From JAPLIS01 sp963719415 (GTDB taxonomy: Bacteria > Babelota > Babeliae > Babelales > Vermiphilaceae), in assembly GCA_963719415.1 (NCBI GenBank), contig OY970383.1:806001-870000 (forward strand): a stretch of DNA of 64,000 nt. Direction: 5' to 3'. The translations under genes and the position numbers were made by a program. How positions within the stretch are numbered: position 1 is the stretch's first letter; every line of letters starts with the position of its first letter. The notes under the pieces are model-generated. The model made no database searches. It was not told the origin of the DNA and saw nothing but the letters and a program-made list of their open reading frames with translations. This document shows positions 50,440 to 59,308 of this stretch, one piece after another.

Positions 50440-52980
50440 ATGATCACTCAGATATTAGCAAAAATTTTAGGTACGAGCAATGATAGGCGTTTAAGTAAAA
50501 TGAACCCTATGATTGAGAAAATTAATTACCTAGAAAAAGAGATTAGTATTTTGTCAGATGAAGCTATAGGGCTTAAGACAAATCAATTTCGTGCAGAATT
50601 AAGTAGAGGTAAGCAATTAGATGATATTCTCCCAGAAGCTTTTGCTGTAGTAAGAGAAGTTGCCAAGCGTACATTGGGACAACGTCATTATGATGTTCAG
50701 TTGATGGGTGGCATAGCCTTACATCAAGGTAAAATTGCTGAAATGAAAACAGGTGAGGGTAAAACATTAACAGCAACCCTACCTTTATATCTAAATGCAT
50801 TGTCTGGCAAGGGCGTTCATCTCGTTACTGTTAATGACTATCTTGCGCGTCGAGATGCTGAATGGATGGCACCTATTTATACATCATTGGGGTTAACTGT
50901 TGCAGCTCTTTATAATGATATGAATGATAATGAACGTAAGCAAGCGTATCAAGCAGATATTTTATATGCTACCAATAATGAATTAGGGTTTGATTATCTC
51001 CGTGATAATATGAAATTTAGATTGCAAGATTATGTGCAGCGTGATTTATCATATGCTATTGTTGATGAAGTTGATTCTATTCTAATAGATGAAGCTCGAA
51101 CTCCTCTTATTATTTCAGGATCAGCAGATAAAAGTAGTAAACTATATGAAGATGTAAACCGAGTTGTTTCTCGTTTAAAAAAAGATGTTCATTATGATGT
51201 TGATGAAAAAATGCGTAATGTTCAGCTTTCTGATGAAGGAAATGATAAAATTGAAGAAGTTTTTAATATTCAAAATATTTACTCTATAGAAAATCTTAAT
51301 CTTGTGCATCATCTTCAACAAGCGTTAAAAGCGCATTCACTTTTTAAAAGAGACGTTGATTATGTTGTTAAAGATGACAAGGTACTTATAGTTGATGAAT
51401 TCACCGGTAGAATTCTTTCTGGTCGCAGATATAGTGATGGGTTGCACCAAGCCCTTGAAGCAAAAGAAGGGGTAACTATAGAGCGTGAAAGTCAGACTCT
51501 TGCATCCATAACTTTGCAAAATTATTTTCGACTTTATGATAAACTTGCAGGTATGACGGGTACAGCTGCCACAGAATCAGAAGAATTTCATAATATCTAT
51601 AAACTTGATGTAATTTCTATTCCAACAAATAAGCCATTGATTCGTTTAGATAAACCGGATCTTATTTTTTTAACAAAAGCTGCAAAATATAAAGCTATAG
51701 CAGAAGATGTTAAAGAGCGGCATAAAAACAATCAGCCAGTACTTATTGGAACAATCGCTATTGAAACGTCAGAATTAATTAGTGCGGTGTTAAAGCAGAG
51801 TGGCTTGCCTCATGAAGTGTTAAATGCAAAGCAGCATGCACGCGAGGCTGATATTGTTGAAAATGCAGGGCAAGGTGGACACATTACTATTGCTACCAAT
51901 ATGGCAGGCCGGGGAACAGATATCAAGCTATCTGATGTATCCAAAAAAGCTGGTGGTCTTTATATTCTTGGTACAGAGCGGCATGAGAGTCGTCGTATAG
52001 ATAATCAATTGCGGGGTCGTTCGGGTAGACAGGGAGATGCTGGAGAATCTCGGTTTTATATATCATTGGAAGATGATCTTATTCGTATTTTTGCAGGTGA
52101 TTCGTTAAAACGTAATATGGAACGATTTGGCATGAAAGAAGATGAGGTTATAGAATCTTCATACGTGTCTAAAAAAATTGAACAAGCGCAAGAACGTGTG
52201 GAAAAAAACAATTATGAGATGAGAAAACATCTTCTTGAATATGATGATGTATTAAATCAGCAACGTACTATTATTTATAAATATAGAAAAGATGTGTTAA
52301 TCGGAGCTGATCAGATAGTTGAACTTATTCGTGACTTTATAGTGAGAGTCGTACAAGATGTGGCTGAGCGTTTTATTCCGAAGCGAGATAAACTTTCACC
52401 AGCAAATCTTGATGCTTTTTTTAATGAATTTATTCGTTTAACAGGACTCAAGCGAGAAGATTTTGATGCTGCGGGTATTTCATGCAAAAATGAAGCAATA
52501 TTGCAATCAGACACCGTTAATTTTTTATTAAGTATGTATTCCTTATATCGTGGCAAAGTGGAACAAGACATGGCTCAAGGAGCTGAAAAATGGCTTATGT
52601 TGCAAGCGATTGATATTGCTTGGAAGCAGCATATGCTTAACCTTGATCATTTAAAAGAAGGTATAGGGCTTCGCAAAAATCCTCTTATTGAATATAAGCG
52701 TGAAGCTTTTGATATGTTTAAAGAAATGCTTTTCGATGTACAGTTTGAGATTGTTCGCAGCCTATTTCATTTAAATTTTGAACAGTTTAATCAGCAAAAA
52801 GTACATGATTTAGAAGCTCAACGAGAAAAAGAGCTTGAAGAACTTAATCTTATAGGTGTAGGAGAAAATGGAGCTCCTGTTTCAATGGGAACCCATCATC
52901 AGCAGGGTCCAAAAACAGGTAGAAACGAGCCGTGTCCTTGTGGTTCTGGTGAAAAATATAAAAAATGTTGCGGCAAATAA
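50440..52980 (+). CDS. secA: Preprotein translocase ATPase SecA
   Basis: Motor of Sec export, driving the many signal-peptide proteins of this genome. 846 aa, standard length. AAGGA precedes the ATG. Walker A region EMKTGEGKTLTATLPLYL, DEVDSILIDEARTPLIISG, the preprotein cross-linking domain, GRGTDIKLSD, RQGDAGESRFYISLEDDL, the helical scaffold and wing, and a C-terminal zinc-binding SecB-type tail NEPCPCGSGEKYKKCCGK are all present. Confidence 0.98.
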   Translation: MITQILAKILGTSNDRRLSKMNPMIEKINYLEKEISILSDEAIGLKTNQFRAELSRGKQLDDILPEAFAVVREVAKRTLGQRHYDVQLMGGIALHQGKIAEMKTGEGKTLTATLPLYLNALSGKGVHLVTVNDYLARRDAEWMAPIYTSLGLTVAALYNDMNDNERKQAYQADILYATNNELGFDYLRDNMKFRLQDYVQRDLSYAIVDEVDSILIDEARTPLIISGSADKSSKLYEDVNRVVSRLKKDVHYDVDEKMRNVQLSDEGNDKIEEVFNIQNIYSIENLNLVHHLQQALKAHSLFKRDVDYVVKDDKVLIVDEFTGRILSGRRYSDGLHQALEAKEGVTIERESQTLASITLQNYFRLYDKLAGMTGTAATESEEFHNIYKLDVISIPTNKPLIRLDKPDLIFLTKAAKYKAIAEDVKERHKNNQPVLIGTIAIETSELISAVLKQSGLPHEVLNAKQHAREADIVENAGQGGHITIATNMAGRGTDIKLSDVSKKAGGLYILGTERHESRRIDNQLRGRSGRQGDAGESRFYISLEDDLIRIFAGDSLKRNMERFGMKEDEVIESSYVSKKIEQAQERVEKNNYEMRKHLLEYDDVLNQQRTIIYKYRKDVLIGADQIVELIRDFIVRVVQDVAERFIPKRDKLSPANLDAFFNEFIRLTGLKREDFDAAGISCKNEAILQSDTVNFLLSMYSLYRGKVEQDMAQGAEKWLMLQAIDIAWKQHMLNLDHLKEGIGLRKNPLIEYKREAFDMFKEMLFDVQFEIVRSLFHLNFEQFNQQKVHDLEAQREKELEELNLIGVGENGAPVSMGTHHQQGPKTGRNEPCPCGSGEKYKKCCGK

Positions 52981-53064
52981 AAAATAAGTTTTTTTATTTT
53001 TATCAAAGTTATAAGTTTAATAAATAATACCAGTTTCAGTTAATCACCGTGAATATAGTTTGCA

Positions 53065-53093
53065 TGTTATCACCCCCTCCGGGGGTGATAACA
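53065..53093 (+). terminator. Terminator hairpin after secA
   Basis: TGTTATCACCCCC at 53065-53077 pairs perfectly with GGGGGTGATAACA at 53081-53093 (13 bp, TCC loop), followed by TATCTCTTTTT. Confidence 0.85.
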
Positions 53094-53127
53094 TATCTCT
53101 TTTTCATTATTATCTAGTGAAATTAGT

Positions 53128-53169
53128 ATAAGAGAGTATGAGCTTACTGTTAGGCCCATACTCTCTTAT
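53128..53169. terminator. Second hairpin, convergent terminator
   Basis: ATAAGAGAGTATG at 53128-53140 pairs perfectly with CATACTCTCTTAT at 53157-53169. It serves the minus-strand gene ending at 53182 and backs up the secA terminator. Confidence 0.8.
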
Positions 53170-53181
53170 TATTAAAATAGC

Positions 53182-53580
53182 TTATTCGGGTTCGGGATAA
53201 AAAACTTCAAAAAGTTCAAGCAATGGAAGCATAGGATCTCGTTGCTCTGCAAAAAGAGCTTTGACAGATATGATGATTGGTTTGTTATCTTTACTACAGT
53301 TTGTCTGCTGTAGCTCAGCCTCTTTATGAATTGAAGTACCATCATCAGCAGTAAGTTCTTGTTTGATTCTAAAATGAGCATGAGTCCCTTTTTGACCAAA
53401 TTCAATATTCTGACCAGCTCCAACATTGATAATTTCTGAAGGTCTATTTTCTTCCAAGTCTTGTACGGTACATGCAGCCTCTGTGTCATTTTCTATGATA
53501 ACGGGGCATGGCTTACTATATGTTGCAGCTAATAAAAATAGTAATGCAGAAATTTTTAACCATCTGTTTTTTTTATTCAT
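53182..53580 (-). CDS. Secreted hypothetical protein
   Basis: 132 aa from ATG 53580, where GGAGGTTTTT gives an ideal ribosome site; the earlier ATG at 53592 overlaps that site and is rejected. A signal peptide (LKISALLFLLAATYSKP) is followed by a compact, beta-looking domain with Cys pairs (PCPVIIENDTEAACTVQ...TNCSKD), possibly disulphide-bonded outside the cytoplasm. It lacks the C-terminal module of the adjacent array. Confidence 0.65.
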   Translation of the reverse strand: MNKKNRWLKISALLFLLAATYSKPCPVIIENDTEAACTVQDLEENRPSEIINVGAGQNIEFGQKGTHAHFRIKQELTADDGTSIHKEAELQQTNCSKDNKPIIISVKALFAEQRDPMLPLLELFEVFYPEPE

Positions 53581-53644
53581 AAAAACCTCCATTTTTATAT
53601 TTCTGTTCTAGTCAGATTGTTCGCTATTTTGTGTTTAGGTGTAC

Positions 53645-54448
53645 TTATATCGTAGTAGCAGCTTGTACTTCTGCTTGTGCTTTAGCCTCTGCGGCTTCCC
53701 GCGCCTTTAGGCGCGCTTTATAAGCTCTAATTGTAGCAATATTCTGTTTTGCTTTAGCATTATTTTCTATTTCTTTTTCTAAGTTTTCGATATTTTTTTT
53801 GAAAGCAGTAACTATTCTAGTTAATTTTAGTCTTTCAACGTTGCCTACAGTGCTTTCCCCAAATTGGTTCAATTTTAACAAAGCGTTGAGTATGCTTTCT
53901 TGAGAATCATCGATAGCAGCTTCGATGTTGGGATCTACCGTTTCTTCTTTAAATTTATTAAAACCCGCCCATTTTTGTTGAATATAATTTTTTAAATTAA
54001 AATTGGCCGCTTTTGTTCTGAGAGATTCTAGCGTCGGTGGATTTGCTTTGAATTCTTTTGCTTTAGTTTTAGTCGCATCCCATGCTTTTCCTAATTTTTC
54101 TTTAGACCAATCGTATGCTTGGCCAGCTCTTTCTTGAGCGCCTGTAGCTGCGCTTCTTAATAAAGGCCCAACATTTTCTTTAACGCTTGCAGCTGCTCTT
54201 CTTAATAAGGGTGCAACATGTTTACGACCTGCTTCCAACATAAGGCCAACAGCTTGTGCCCCCAGACCTTTTTCAGGTTCGCCACCCTCGTGACCCTCGC
54301 CACCGCTCACATCGACACCGCTAGGATTAGGCCAGCCTTCTAGGGGTTGATCATATTCGCTGCCTGTTTCTTCGCCGTCTGCTTGTAGATAAAAAATGGT
54401 GCCCGCAAGCATGAGCGTAAGCATCCATCCTATATTTTTTACTTTCAT
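53645..54448 (-). CDS. Secreted array family member 1
   Basis: 267 aa, GGAGGG before the ATG. Signal peptide KNIGWMLTLMLAGTIFYLQA. A Gly/Glu-rich linker and an amphipathic apolipoprotein-like helical region (ERAGQAYDWSKEKLGKAWDA, about 105-135) follow. The C-terminal module shared with the following genes comes next: QQKWAGFNKFKEETVDPNIEA, then a helix with LNALLKLNQF. The tail is Ala/Glu/Gln-rich. It is the last and most divergent gene of the minus-strand array and has the weakest leader similarity. No known family. Confidence 0.7.
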   Translation of the reverse strand: MKVKNIGWMLTLMLAGTIFYLQADGEETGSEYDQPLEGWPNPSGVDVSGGEGHEGGEPEKGLGAQAVGLMLEAGRKHVAPLLRRAAASVKENVGPLLRSAATGAQERAGQAYDWSKEKLGKAWDATKTKAKEFKANPPTLESLRTKAANFNLKNYIQQKWAGFNKFKEETVDPNIEAAIDDSQESILNALLKLNQFGESTVGNVERLKLTRIVTAFKKNIENLEKEIENNAKAKQNIATIRAYKARLKAREAAEAKAQAEVQAATTI

Positions 54449-54676
54449 AGAAAACCCTCCATTTTTTCTAAACGTGCATTTTTCTAAATTCTTATTTTTT
54501 AATAGCTTTATATAGCTTCATCAAGAGCTATGCTCAGCTAATATTATTATTATCAGGATAGCAATAAGGGCTTGGCGATTGCAATAGTTTATTTCTTATT
54601 TATGTCGATTCCTACACTGTTTTTTGCTTGTTTTTTATTTTTTATAGCTCCATTTTTTTTCTTGATTTTTAATTCA

Positions 54677-55447
54677 TTAGTCGAGCTCGTAAAATCTTCC
54701 TAGTATGTCTAAACCATTTTGCGCATTACTTTTCACGTGTTCTTTTAAAAAATTAACTACTTCTCTTAGCGCTTCAACCTGGCCGTCTAATTCTTGTCTA
54801 ATTGCTGGAGTAAATGGGTCTTTTAACTTGCTATTGCTGCTTTTCAATTGATTATTAAGCTTGGTAAAAGCTATTTGTAGTTGATTTTTTGTGTTATCTA
54901 TAATTTTATCTATTGTTGGAGTCGTGATGTTTTGAATATAGTTTCTCATTTTGGTTAATGGACCGGGTGAAGATACTTTTGTTTTTCCAACGCCTTTTTT
55001 TTGTTCTGTGGTTGCAGCAGCTTTTGTTTTTGCCGGTATAGCTCGCGTGCTGAGCCTAGGGCTTACGTCTGAAGCAGCGCGGCCAGTGAATGTTGCCCAC
55101 TTCTCTTTTGCTTTGGCTAGAAAATTTGTACTTGTTTGTTGTTTAGAAGGTGTTGATGCTTGCGTAGTTGCTTTTTTTTCTTTAGAAGCAGTTTGGGCGT
55201 ATGGATCAGGCTCCAATAATACTTTTATTACGTCGTTTCGTTTTTGTGGTGCTTGCTCTTCTTTTGGATTTTCGGGTTCATCAGGGAAATCCCATCCAGA
55301 GCCTCCCCACTTTTGTGGCCTAGGTATATGGCCGGCAGGTTTACCTTCACCGCTGCCATTAATATTCATGGCGCTGAATCCTGCCAGGATAAGAAGCATC
55401 AAGAGTTTTTTTGTATGCTTGTTTGATCTGTTTTTTTTCTGTTTCAT
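54677..55447 (-). CDS. Secreted array family member 2
   Basis: 256 aa. Basic N-terminus then leader KKLLMLLILAGFSAMNING. A Pro/Thr/Lys-rich linker with AKEKWATFTGRAAS follows (about 105-120). The C-terminal module reads MRNYIQNITTPTIDKIID, then TKNQLQIAFTKLNNQLKSS, then a helix LDGQVEALREVVNFLKEHV. The TTP...I and QL..AF..LN..LK pattern recurs in members 3, 4 and 5. Function unknown. Confidence 0.75.
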   Translation of the reverse strand: MKQKKNRSNKHTKKLLMLLILAGFSAMNINGSGEGKPAGHIPRPQKWGGSGWDFPDEPENPKEEQAPQKRNDVIKVLLEPDPYAQTASKEKKATTQASTPSKQQTSTNFLAKAKEKWATFTGRAASDVSPRLSTRAIPAKTKAAATTEQKKGVGKTKVSSPGPLTKMRNYIQNITTPTIDKIIDNTKNQLQIAFTKLNNQLKSSNSKLKDPFTPAIRQELDGQVEALREVVNFLKEHVKSNAQNGLDILGRFYELD

Positions 55448-55571
55448 ACCTATTCCCCTTTTTTAAAATCATGAAGCTAGAGGTAGTTAATTGCATCTAC
55501 TCTAGCTTCATGATTATTTTTTATTTTTGGCTAATATTATTTATATGGCTTTTTATTCGTTTTGATATTTC

Positions 55572-56318
55572 TTATAGATATTCTTTTTGTGGTTTTAGTG
55601 CCGCCTCTTCTTGCAAACTCGCTTGTATTTTTGCGTTTTCTTGTAATATTTTTTTTGTTTGGTCTATTAAATCGATTAAAAACCATCTTCTTAATTCTGT
55701 AATTTTTTCTACTAATTGAGCTTTTGCTTCTTGATCAAATACCTGCCCTTTGTATTCTCTGTTAAGGTTATCTAGTGTTGCTGTTAATTGTCTTTGCAGA
55801 TTGGCGAAAATAGTATTTACTTGTGGAGTTGTTTTGCTCAAGACAAAAGCATCTAGTTGTCGTAATTTTTCTGATCCGTAGTTAGTCATTTTTGCGCGAG
55901 TTTCTAGAATACTACGTCCTGCAGCTTGAAATGGTGCAGCGGCTCTTTGTGCAATGGTAGGTTTTGGAGCTACTCTAGTTTGTGCAGTTGGTGGGACCAT
56001 ATGAGGTGGTGGAGTTGGTCTAGTAGGTGGGACGCTTCTAGGTTTCGGTACTACAGGTGTTTGGGCTGGTGAAACCGTAGGTTTTGGACCGGTTACTTTT
56101 GCCCACTGTCTGGCCAAAAAACCTGGTTGTGGCTTATCGCCAGTTAGGCCTAGCCCTTCTTGTTTACCAGTGGCTGGAGCTAAAAGAGGGGCTTCTTCTT
56201 CAGGATCGAAAAGTTCTTTTTGTGATGCATTAAGATAAGAAGCAGCAAATCCTGTTAAGATTAAAAATATCATGAACTTTTTTATATTCTTTTTTTGTTC
56301 GTTTATTTCCTGTTTCAT
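55572..56318 (-). CDS. Secreted array family member 3
   Basis: 248 aa with a perfect AGGAGG ribosome site. Leader KKFMIFLILTGFAASYLNA. The linker (about 60-130) is dominated by Pro/Thr/Val/Lys (PKPRSVPPTRPTPPPHMVPP). C-terminal module: LDAFVLSKTTPQVNTIFA, then LQRQLTATLDNLNREYK, then an Ala/Gln/Glu tail. Only the leader and the module are conserved with the neighbours, and the linker looks repeat-driven. Confidence 0.75.
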   Translation of the reverse strand: MKQEINEQKKNIKKFMIFLILTGFAASYLNASQKELFDPEEEAPLLAPATGKQEGLGLTGDKPQPGFLARQWAKVTGPKPTVSPAQTPVVPKPRSVPPTRPTPPPHMVPPTAQTRVAPKPTIAQRAAAPFQAAGRSILETRAKMTNYGSEKLRQLDAFVLSKTTPQVNTIFANLQRQLTATLDNLNREYKGQVFDQEAKAQLVEKITELRRWFLIDLIDQTKKILQENAKIQASLQEEAALKPQKEYL

Positions 56319-56401
56319 ATGTATCCTCCTTTTATTGTTTTAAAGTATTTCTTTTTTTATATCTCATAGCCAGCTTGGCATGGGGAGCAAAAAACCGTTG
56401 A

Positions 56402-57291
56402 TTAATGTAGGAGTGAAGAAAGCTTGGCTGTTTTTCTTTGATCTATCTGCTCTATTATGATTTGTGTGCGTCCCTTTAATAGACCCATGAACTCGTTTAT
56501 ATAACGTGCAATAATACCTTTAAAGTCTAAATTATAACGATCTTCTTTTTTTAATTCATTTATCAAGGGTTCAAATGCTTTGTTCAGTTGCCTTTCTGTG
56601 CTATTTATAATGGTATATATTGTTGGAGTGGTAACTCTTTGGATAAAGTTTTTGACTTTATCTAAAGGTATTGATGCACGTTTCTTTGTACCCTCATATA
56701 TTTTTGAAGTTCTGCTTTGCGGCCCTACAGGTGGCGAGCTTGGTTCTTCTGGCAATGAAGCGGGCTGTTCTTTTTCCTCTTTTTGTAACCGTTTCGCAAT
56801 CAGCGCATTTTCTTGTTGTCTTGTTTTTTCTTCCAGAGCTACTCTTTTTATTTCCTCTTCTTGCAACTGTCTTGCCAATGTCTCGCTCAGCTTATTTTGC
56901 TCTATTTGCGGAGCTTGTGTTTTATTTTCTTTTTCTTGTAACTGTGCTGCCAATTCTCTATCTTGCTCTTCTTTTTCGATGTTACGCATGGCTTCTTCGT
57001 GCACTGCTTCTTCTTCTTCCACCTTTACTTTTTGTTCATACTGGATATTCTCTTCATTTTTTTTTGTTCCGCCATATATTCTAGTGTTGCGCCACTATTT
57101 TTAGCTTCTATCATTTCTTGTAGTTTTAGCTTTAATGTTCGTCCTTTTGCTATTTCTTCTGGTTTTAACCTTGCTACTTTCGCATTTTCTATTTCTTCTT
57201 CTGTTAAATTGAGGTCTCCCCATTCCATGCCATTAAGATAAGAGGCGGCAAATCCTGCTAGGATCAGAAATATTGTTATATTTTTTTTCAT
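56402..57291 (-). pseudogene. Secreted array family member 4, frameshifted at A9
   Basis: The start at 57291 has GGAGC upstream and leader KKNITIFLILAGFAASYLNG. The frame breaks at a run of nine A (57057-57065) and closes as ...EQKKMKRISSMNKK. The alternative frame beyond the run continues naturally (EQKKNEENIQYEQKVKVEEE) into a Gln/Glu coiled coil and the shared module FIQRVTTPTIYTIINSTE, then RQLNKAFEPLINELKKE. Ten A residues would restore one 296-aa protein. It may be phase-variable, rescued by transcriptional slippage, a true pseudogene or a sequencing artefact. Confidence 0.7.
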
Positions 57292-57336
57292 AAAAGTGCT
57301 CCAAAATAATTTTTTTTGTCTTATATTCATTGTTTT

Positions 57337-57990
57337 CTACCAAGACTGTTTGGTTTGTATTAATTTGAATTCTGGCGAACTACTTTCTAAACCTTTAGCT
57401 GTTGTTACATCAGTTACATATCTTCGTAGGCTTGGTTCTAATCGTTTGAGTTCACTATTTAAGTCTGTAATTCGTGTAGTTAAAGCGTTCTGGTATTCGT
57501 TCGCTCTTAGTCTGTTTTCTGCCTTTAGTTGGTTATTGAGTAGAGAGAATGCTTTAAGGAGTTGGTTTTCTGTATTTTTTGTAATAGAATCTATTTTTTT
57601 ATCCAAGCTATTCCAGTTAGCCCATTTTTCTGATATATATGCTCTTATACCCTGTTTCTTTTGTGGGGCTGCGCGACTAGCAGCTTGTTGAATCGGCTTA
57701 TGTTGTGGGACAGGTGGTCTGCTAATCTCAGGAGTTTTTGAACCTGGTAATTTGTTTTTGAATGAGACCCATCCTGCTTGAGCGCCTGATTTAAGTCTTC
57801 CAAAAAGGCTTGGTTGTTGTGTAGGTGTGTTAGGCTTGGTTGTTGGATCTAAATCTACCTTTTCGAATTTTTTGGGATTATCAAGACCGAATTCTTCTTC
57901 CTCCATCATAGCGCCGAGATTAAAATAAGAATTAGCAAACGCTGTTAAAACGAGAAGCATCATAACTGTTTTTATATTCTTTTTTTTCAT
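57337..57990 (-). CDS. Secreted array family member 5
   Basis: 217 aa. Leader KKNIKTVMMLLVLTAFANSYF. The linker has AGWVSFKNKLPGSKTPEIS and PVPQHKPIQQAASRAAPQ. C-terminal module: SEKWANWNSLDKKIDSITK, then NTENQLLKAFSLLNNQLKAE, then RITDLNSELKRLEPSLRRYV. The length of the module (about 85 aa) and the spacing of its hydrophobic residues match members 2, 4 and 8. Confidence 0.75.
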   Translation of the reverse strand: MKKKNIKTVMMLLVLTAFANSYFNLGAMMEEEEFGLDNPKKFEKVDLDPTTKPNTPTQQPSLFGRLKSGAQAGWVSFKNKLPGSKTPEISRPPVPQHKPIQQAASRAAPQKKQGIRAYISEKWANWNSLDKKIDSITKNTENQLLKAFSLLNNQLKAENRLRANEYQNALTTRITDLNSELKRLEPSLRRYVTDVTTAKGLESSSPEFKLIQTKQSW

Positions 57991-58097
57991 AGGGAGACTC
58001 CATTGTATGTCTGATTTTTTTTAAATTATTTTTTGTGCGCTATATCCTCATTCTATCACCGCAGAATTACAAATAGCAACAATGTGTCTGGTTTTTA

Positions 58098-58745
58098 TTA
58101 GCGGGGATTCGTGCTCCGAAGGTATTCTTCGAAATCTCCTTGTAATCCAAGATCTTCCATTGTTTCATAGTGCTGAATGGGGCGACCTCTAGCGGTTGTT
58201 TCTATGGGCTGAGTAGAGGGACGGCTACGTATCGTTTTGATTAAGCCTAGAAAGCCTTCGTTTAACTGTTTAATCAATGCTTTTACGCTTTTTCGATCAT
58301 CTTCGGTTACTTTTCCAAGTATAGTATCTAATTCCTGTAATTTATCGGTTAATTGTTTGTCTATATCGGCTATAGTTTTTTTTGTTGATACTATTAAGTT
58401 ATTTACTTGCTGTGTTTTATTTAACGTCACCGGAGTTTTTTTTTGAGGTGAAAGTCGGCTGCCAATATATGTTTTTGCTTGTGAGAATTTATTTTGCAGT
58501 GATGTTAATCCTTGTTTGGCTTTCATTTTTGCTTTTTCTAAATAACTTGGCGTAGCTACCGGCTCTGATGATATTGGCGCTACATTGCTCCAATAATCTA
58601 ATTCTTCGCTTTTTAATTGGCTGCCTTTTGGTGGTGGTGGATTAGCGTTGCTACCAATAATAGCACAGCTTGCCCATCCTATGAGGATGAGAAGTATGGT
58701 GGGTACTTTTATATATTTTTTTTTTACGTCTATTTTTTTTTCCAT
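58098..58745 (-). CDS. Secreted array family member 6
   Basis: 215 aa. Leader YIKVPTILLILIGWASCAII. No Shine-Dalgarno sequence, but the ATG lies 5 bp after the stop of member 7, so it is probably translationally coupled. The middle has LEKAKMKAKQGLTSLQNKFSQ. Module: TQQVNNLIVSTKKTIADIDK, QLTDKLQELDTILGKVTE, then LIKQLNEGFLGLIKTIRS. It retains the QL...L..L pattern and the final short-helix ending. Confidence 0.72.
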   Translation of the reverse strand: MEKKIDVKKKYIKVPTILLILIGWASCAIIGSNANPPPPKGSQLKSEELDYWSNVAPISSEPVATPSYLEKAKMKAKQGLTSLQNKFSQAKTYIGSRLSPQKKTPVTLNKTQQVNNLIVSTKKTIADIDKQLTDKLQELDTILGKVTEDDRKSVKALIKQLNEGFLGLIKTIRSRPSTQPIETTARGRPIQHYETMEDLGLQGDFEEYLRSTNPR

Positions 58746-58750
58746 ATATT

Positions 58751-59272
58751 TTATGTTAATTTGGCGTGTCTTGTTTTAATATATGTGAATAACGTGTTAA
58801 TGCTGGCATTGAATTTTTGTATTAGTGTTTTATAATTACGAATTTCTGCTAGCTCAACTTTTTTTTTTCCAAGCAGCTTACTGAATTTGTATAATGCAGC
58901 GTGTAGTTCTTTGTTTGCAGCTCCTATAGCTTTATTTACCGATGGTGCTATATTTTTTTCAAAAAAATTGTTTATATCAGGTGTGGTTTTTTTTGCCATG
59001 ACTTTACGAGTAGTTTGTGCCGCCTGTTTGTTCGTAGATTCTTTGCTCAGATTAGGAGCTTTTTTGGAAAAAATATTTTTAAATGCATGCCATTTTTGCT
59101 GTGCATAACTTGCTGGTTTTGGATTTTCTAGTTGCTCAGGCGGCATTCGCATTCCAAATCGCTTTTCTTCTTCTGCTTGCCCAGAACTCATAGCAAGCAT
59201 GACAGTATAAAAAGAAGCAGATCCTGTTATGATCAGGAGCATTATTAGCATTTTTATAAATTCTTTTTTCAT
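58751..59272 (-). CDS. Secreted array family member 7
   Basis: 173 aa, the shortest intact member. AGGAAA precedes the ATG. Leader EFIKMLIMLLIITGSASFYTV. A short linker contains QQKWHAFKNIFSKKAPN. Module: INNFFEKNIAPSVNKAIG, then ANKELHAALYKFSKLLGKKK, then LIQKFNASINTLFTYIKTRH. The P-V-N-K-A-I segment is nearly identical in member 8, making 7 and 8 the closest pair. Confidence 0.75.
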   Translation of the reverse strand: MKKEFIKMLIMLLIITGSASFYTVMLAMSSGQAEEEKRFGMRMPPEQLENPKPASYAQQKWHAFKNIFSKKAPNLSKESTNKQAAQTTRKVMAKKTTPDINNFFEKNIAPSVNKAIGAANKELHAALYKFSKLLGKKKVELAEIRNYKTLIQKFNASINTLFTYIKTRHAKLT

Positions 59273-59308
59273 GACTATTTCCTGGGCTATTTTTTTAATT
59301 TTTTTTAA

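Noticed and set aside
54951..55466. 171-aa plus-strand ORF opposite array member 2
   Set aside because: Cys/Phe/Ser/Val-rich translation typical of the antisense of Lys/Glu/Ala-rich genes; the minus strand has leader, ribosome site and conserved module.
56580..57104. 174-aa plus-strand ORF opposite array member 4
   Set aside because: Same antisense composition effect over a Glu/Gln coiled-coil coding region.
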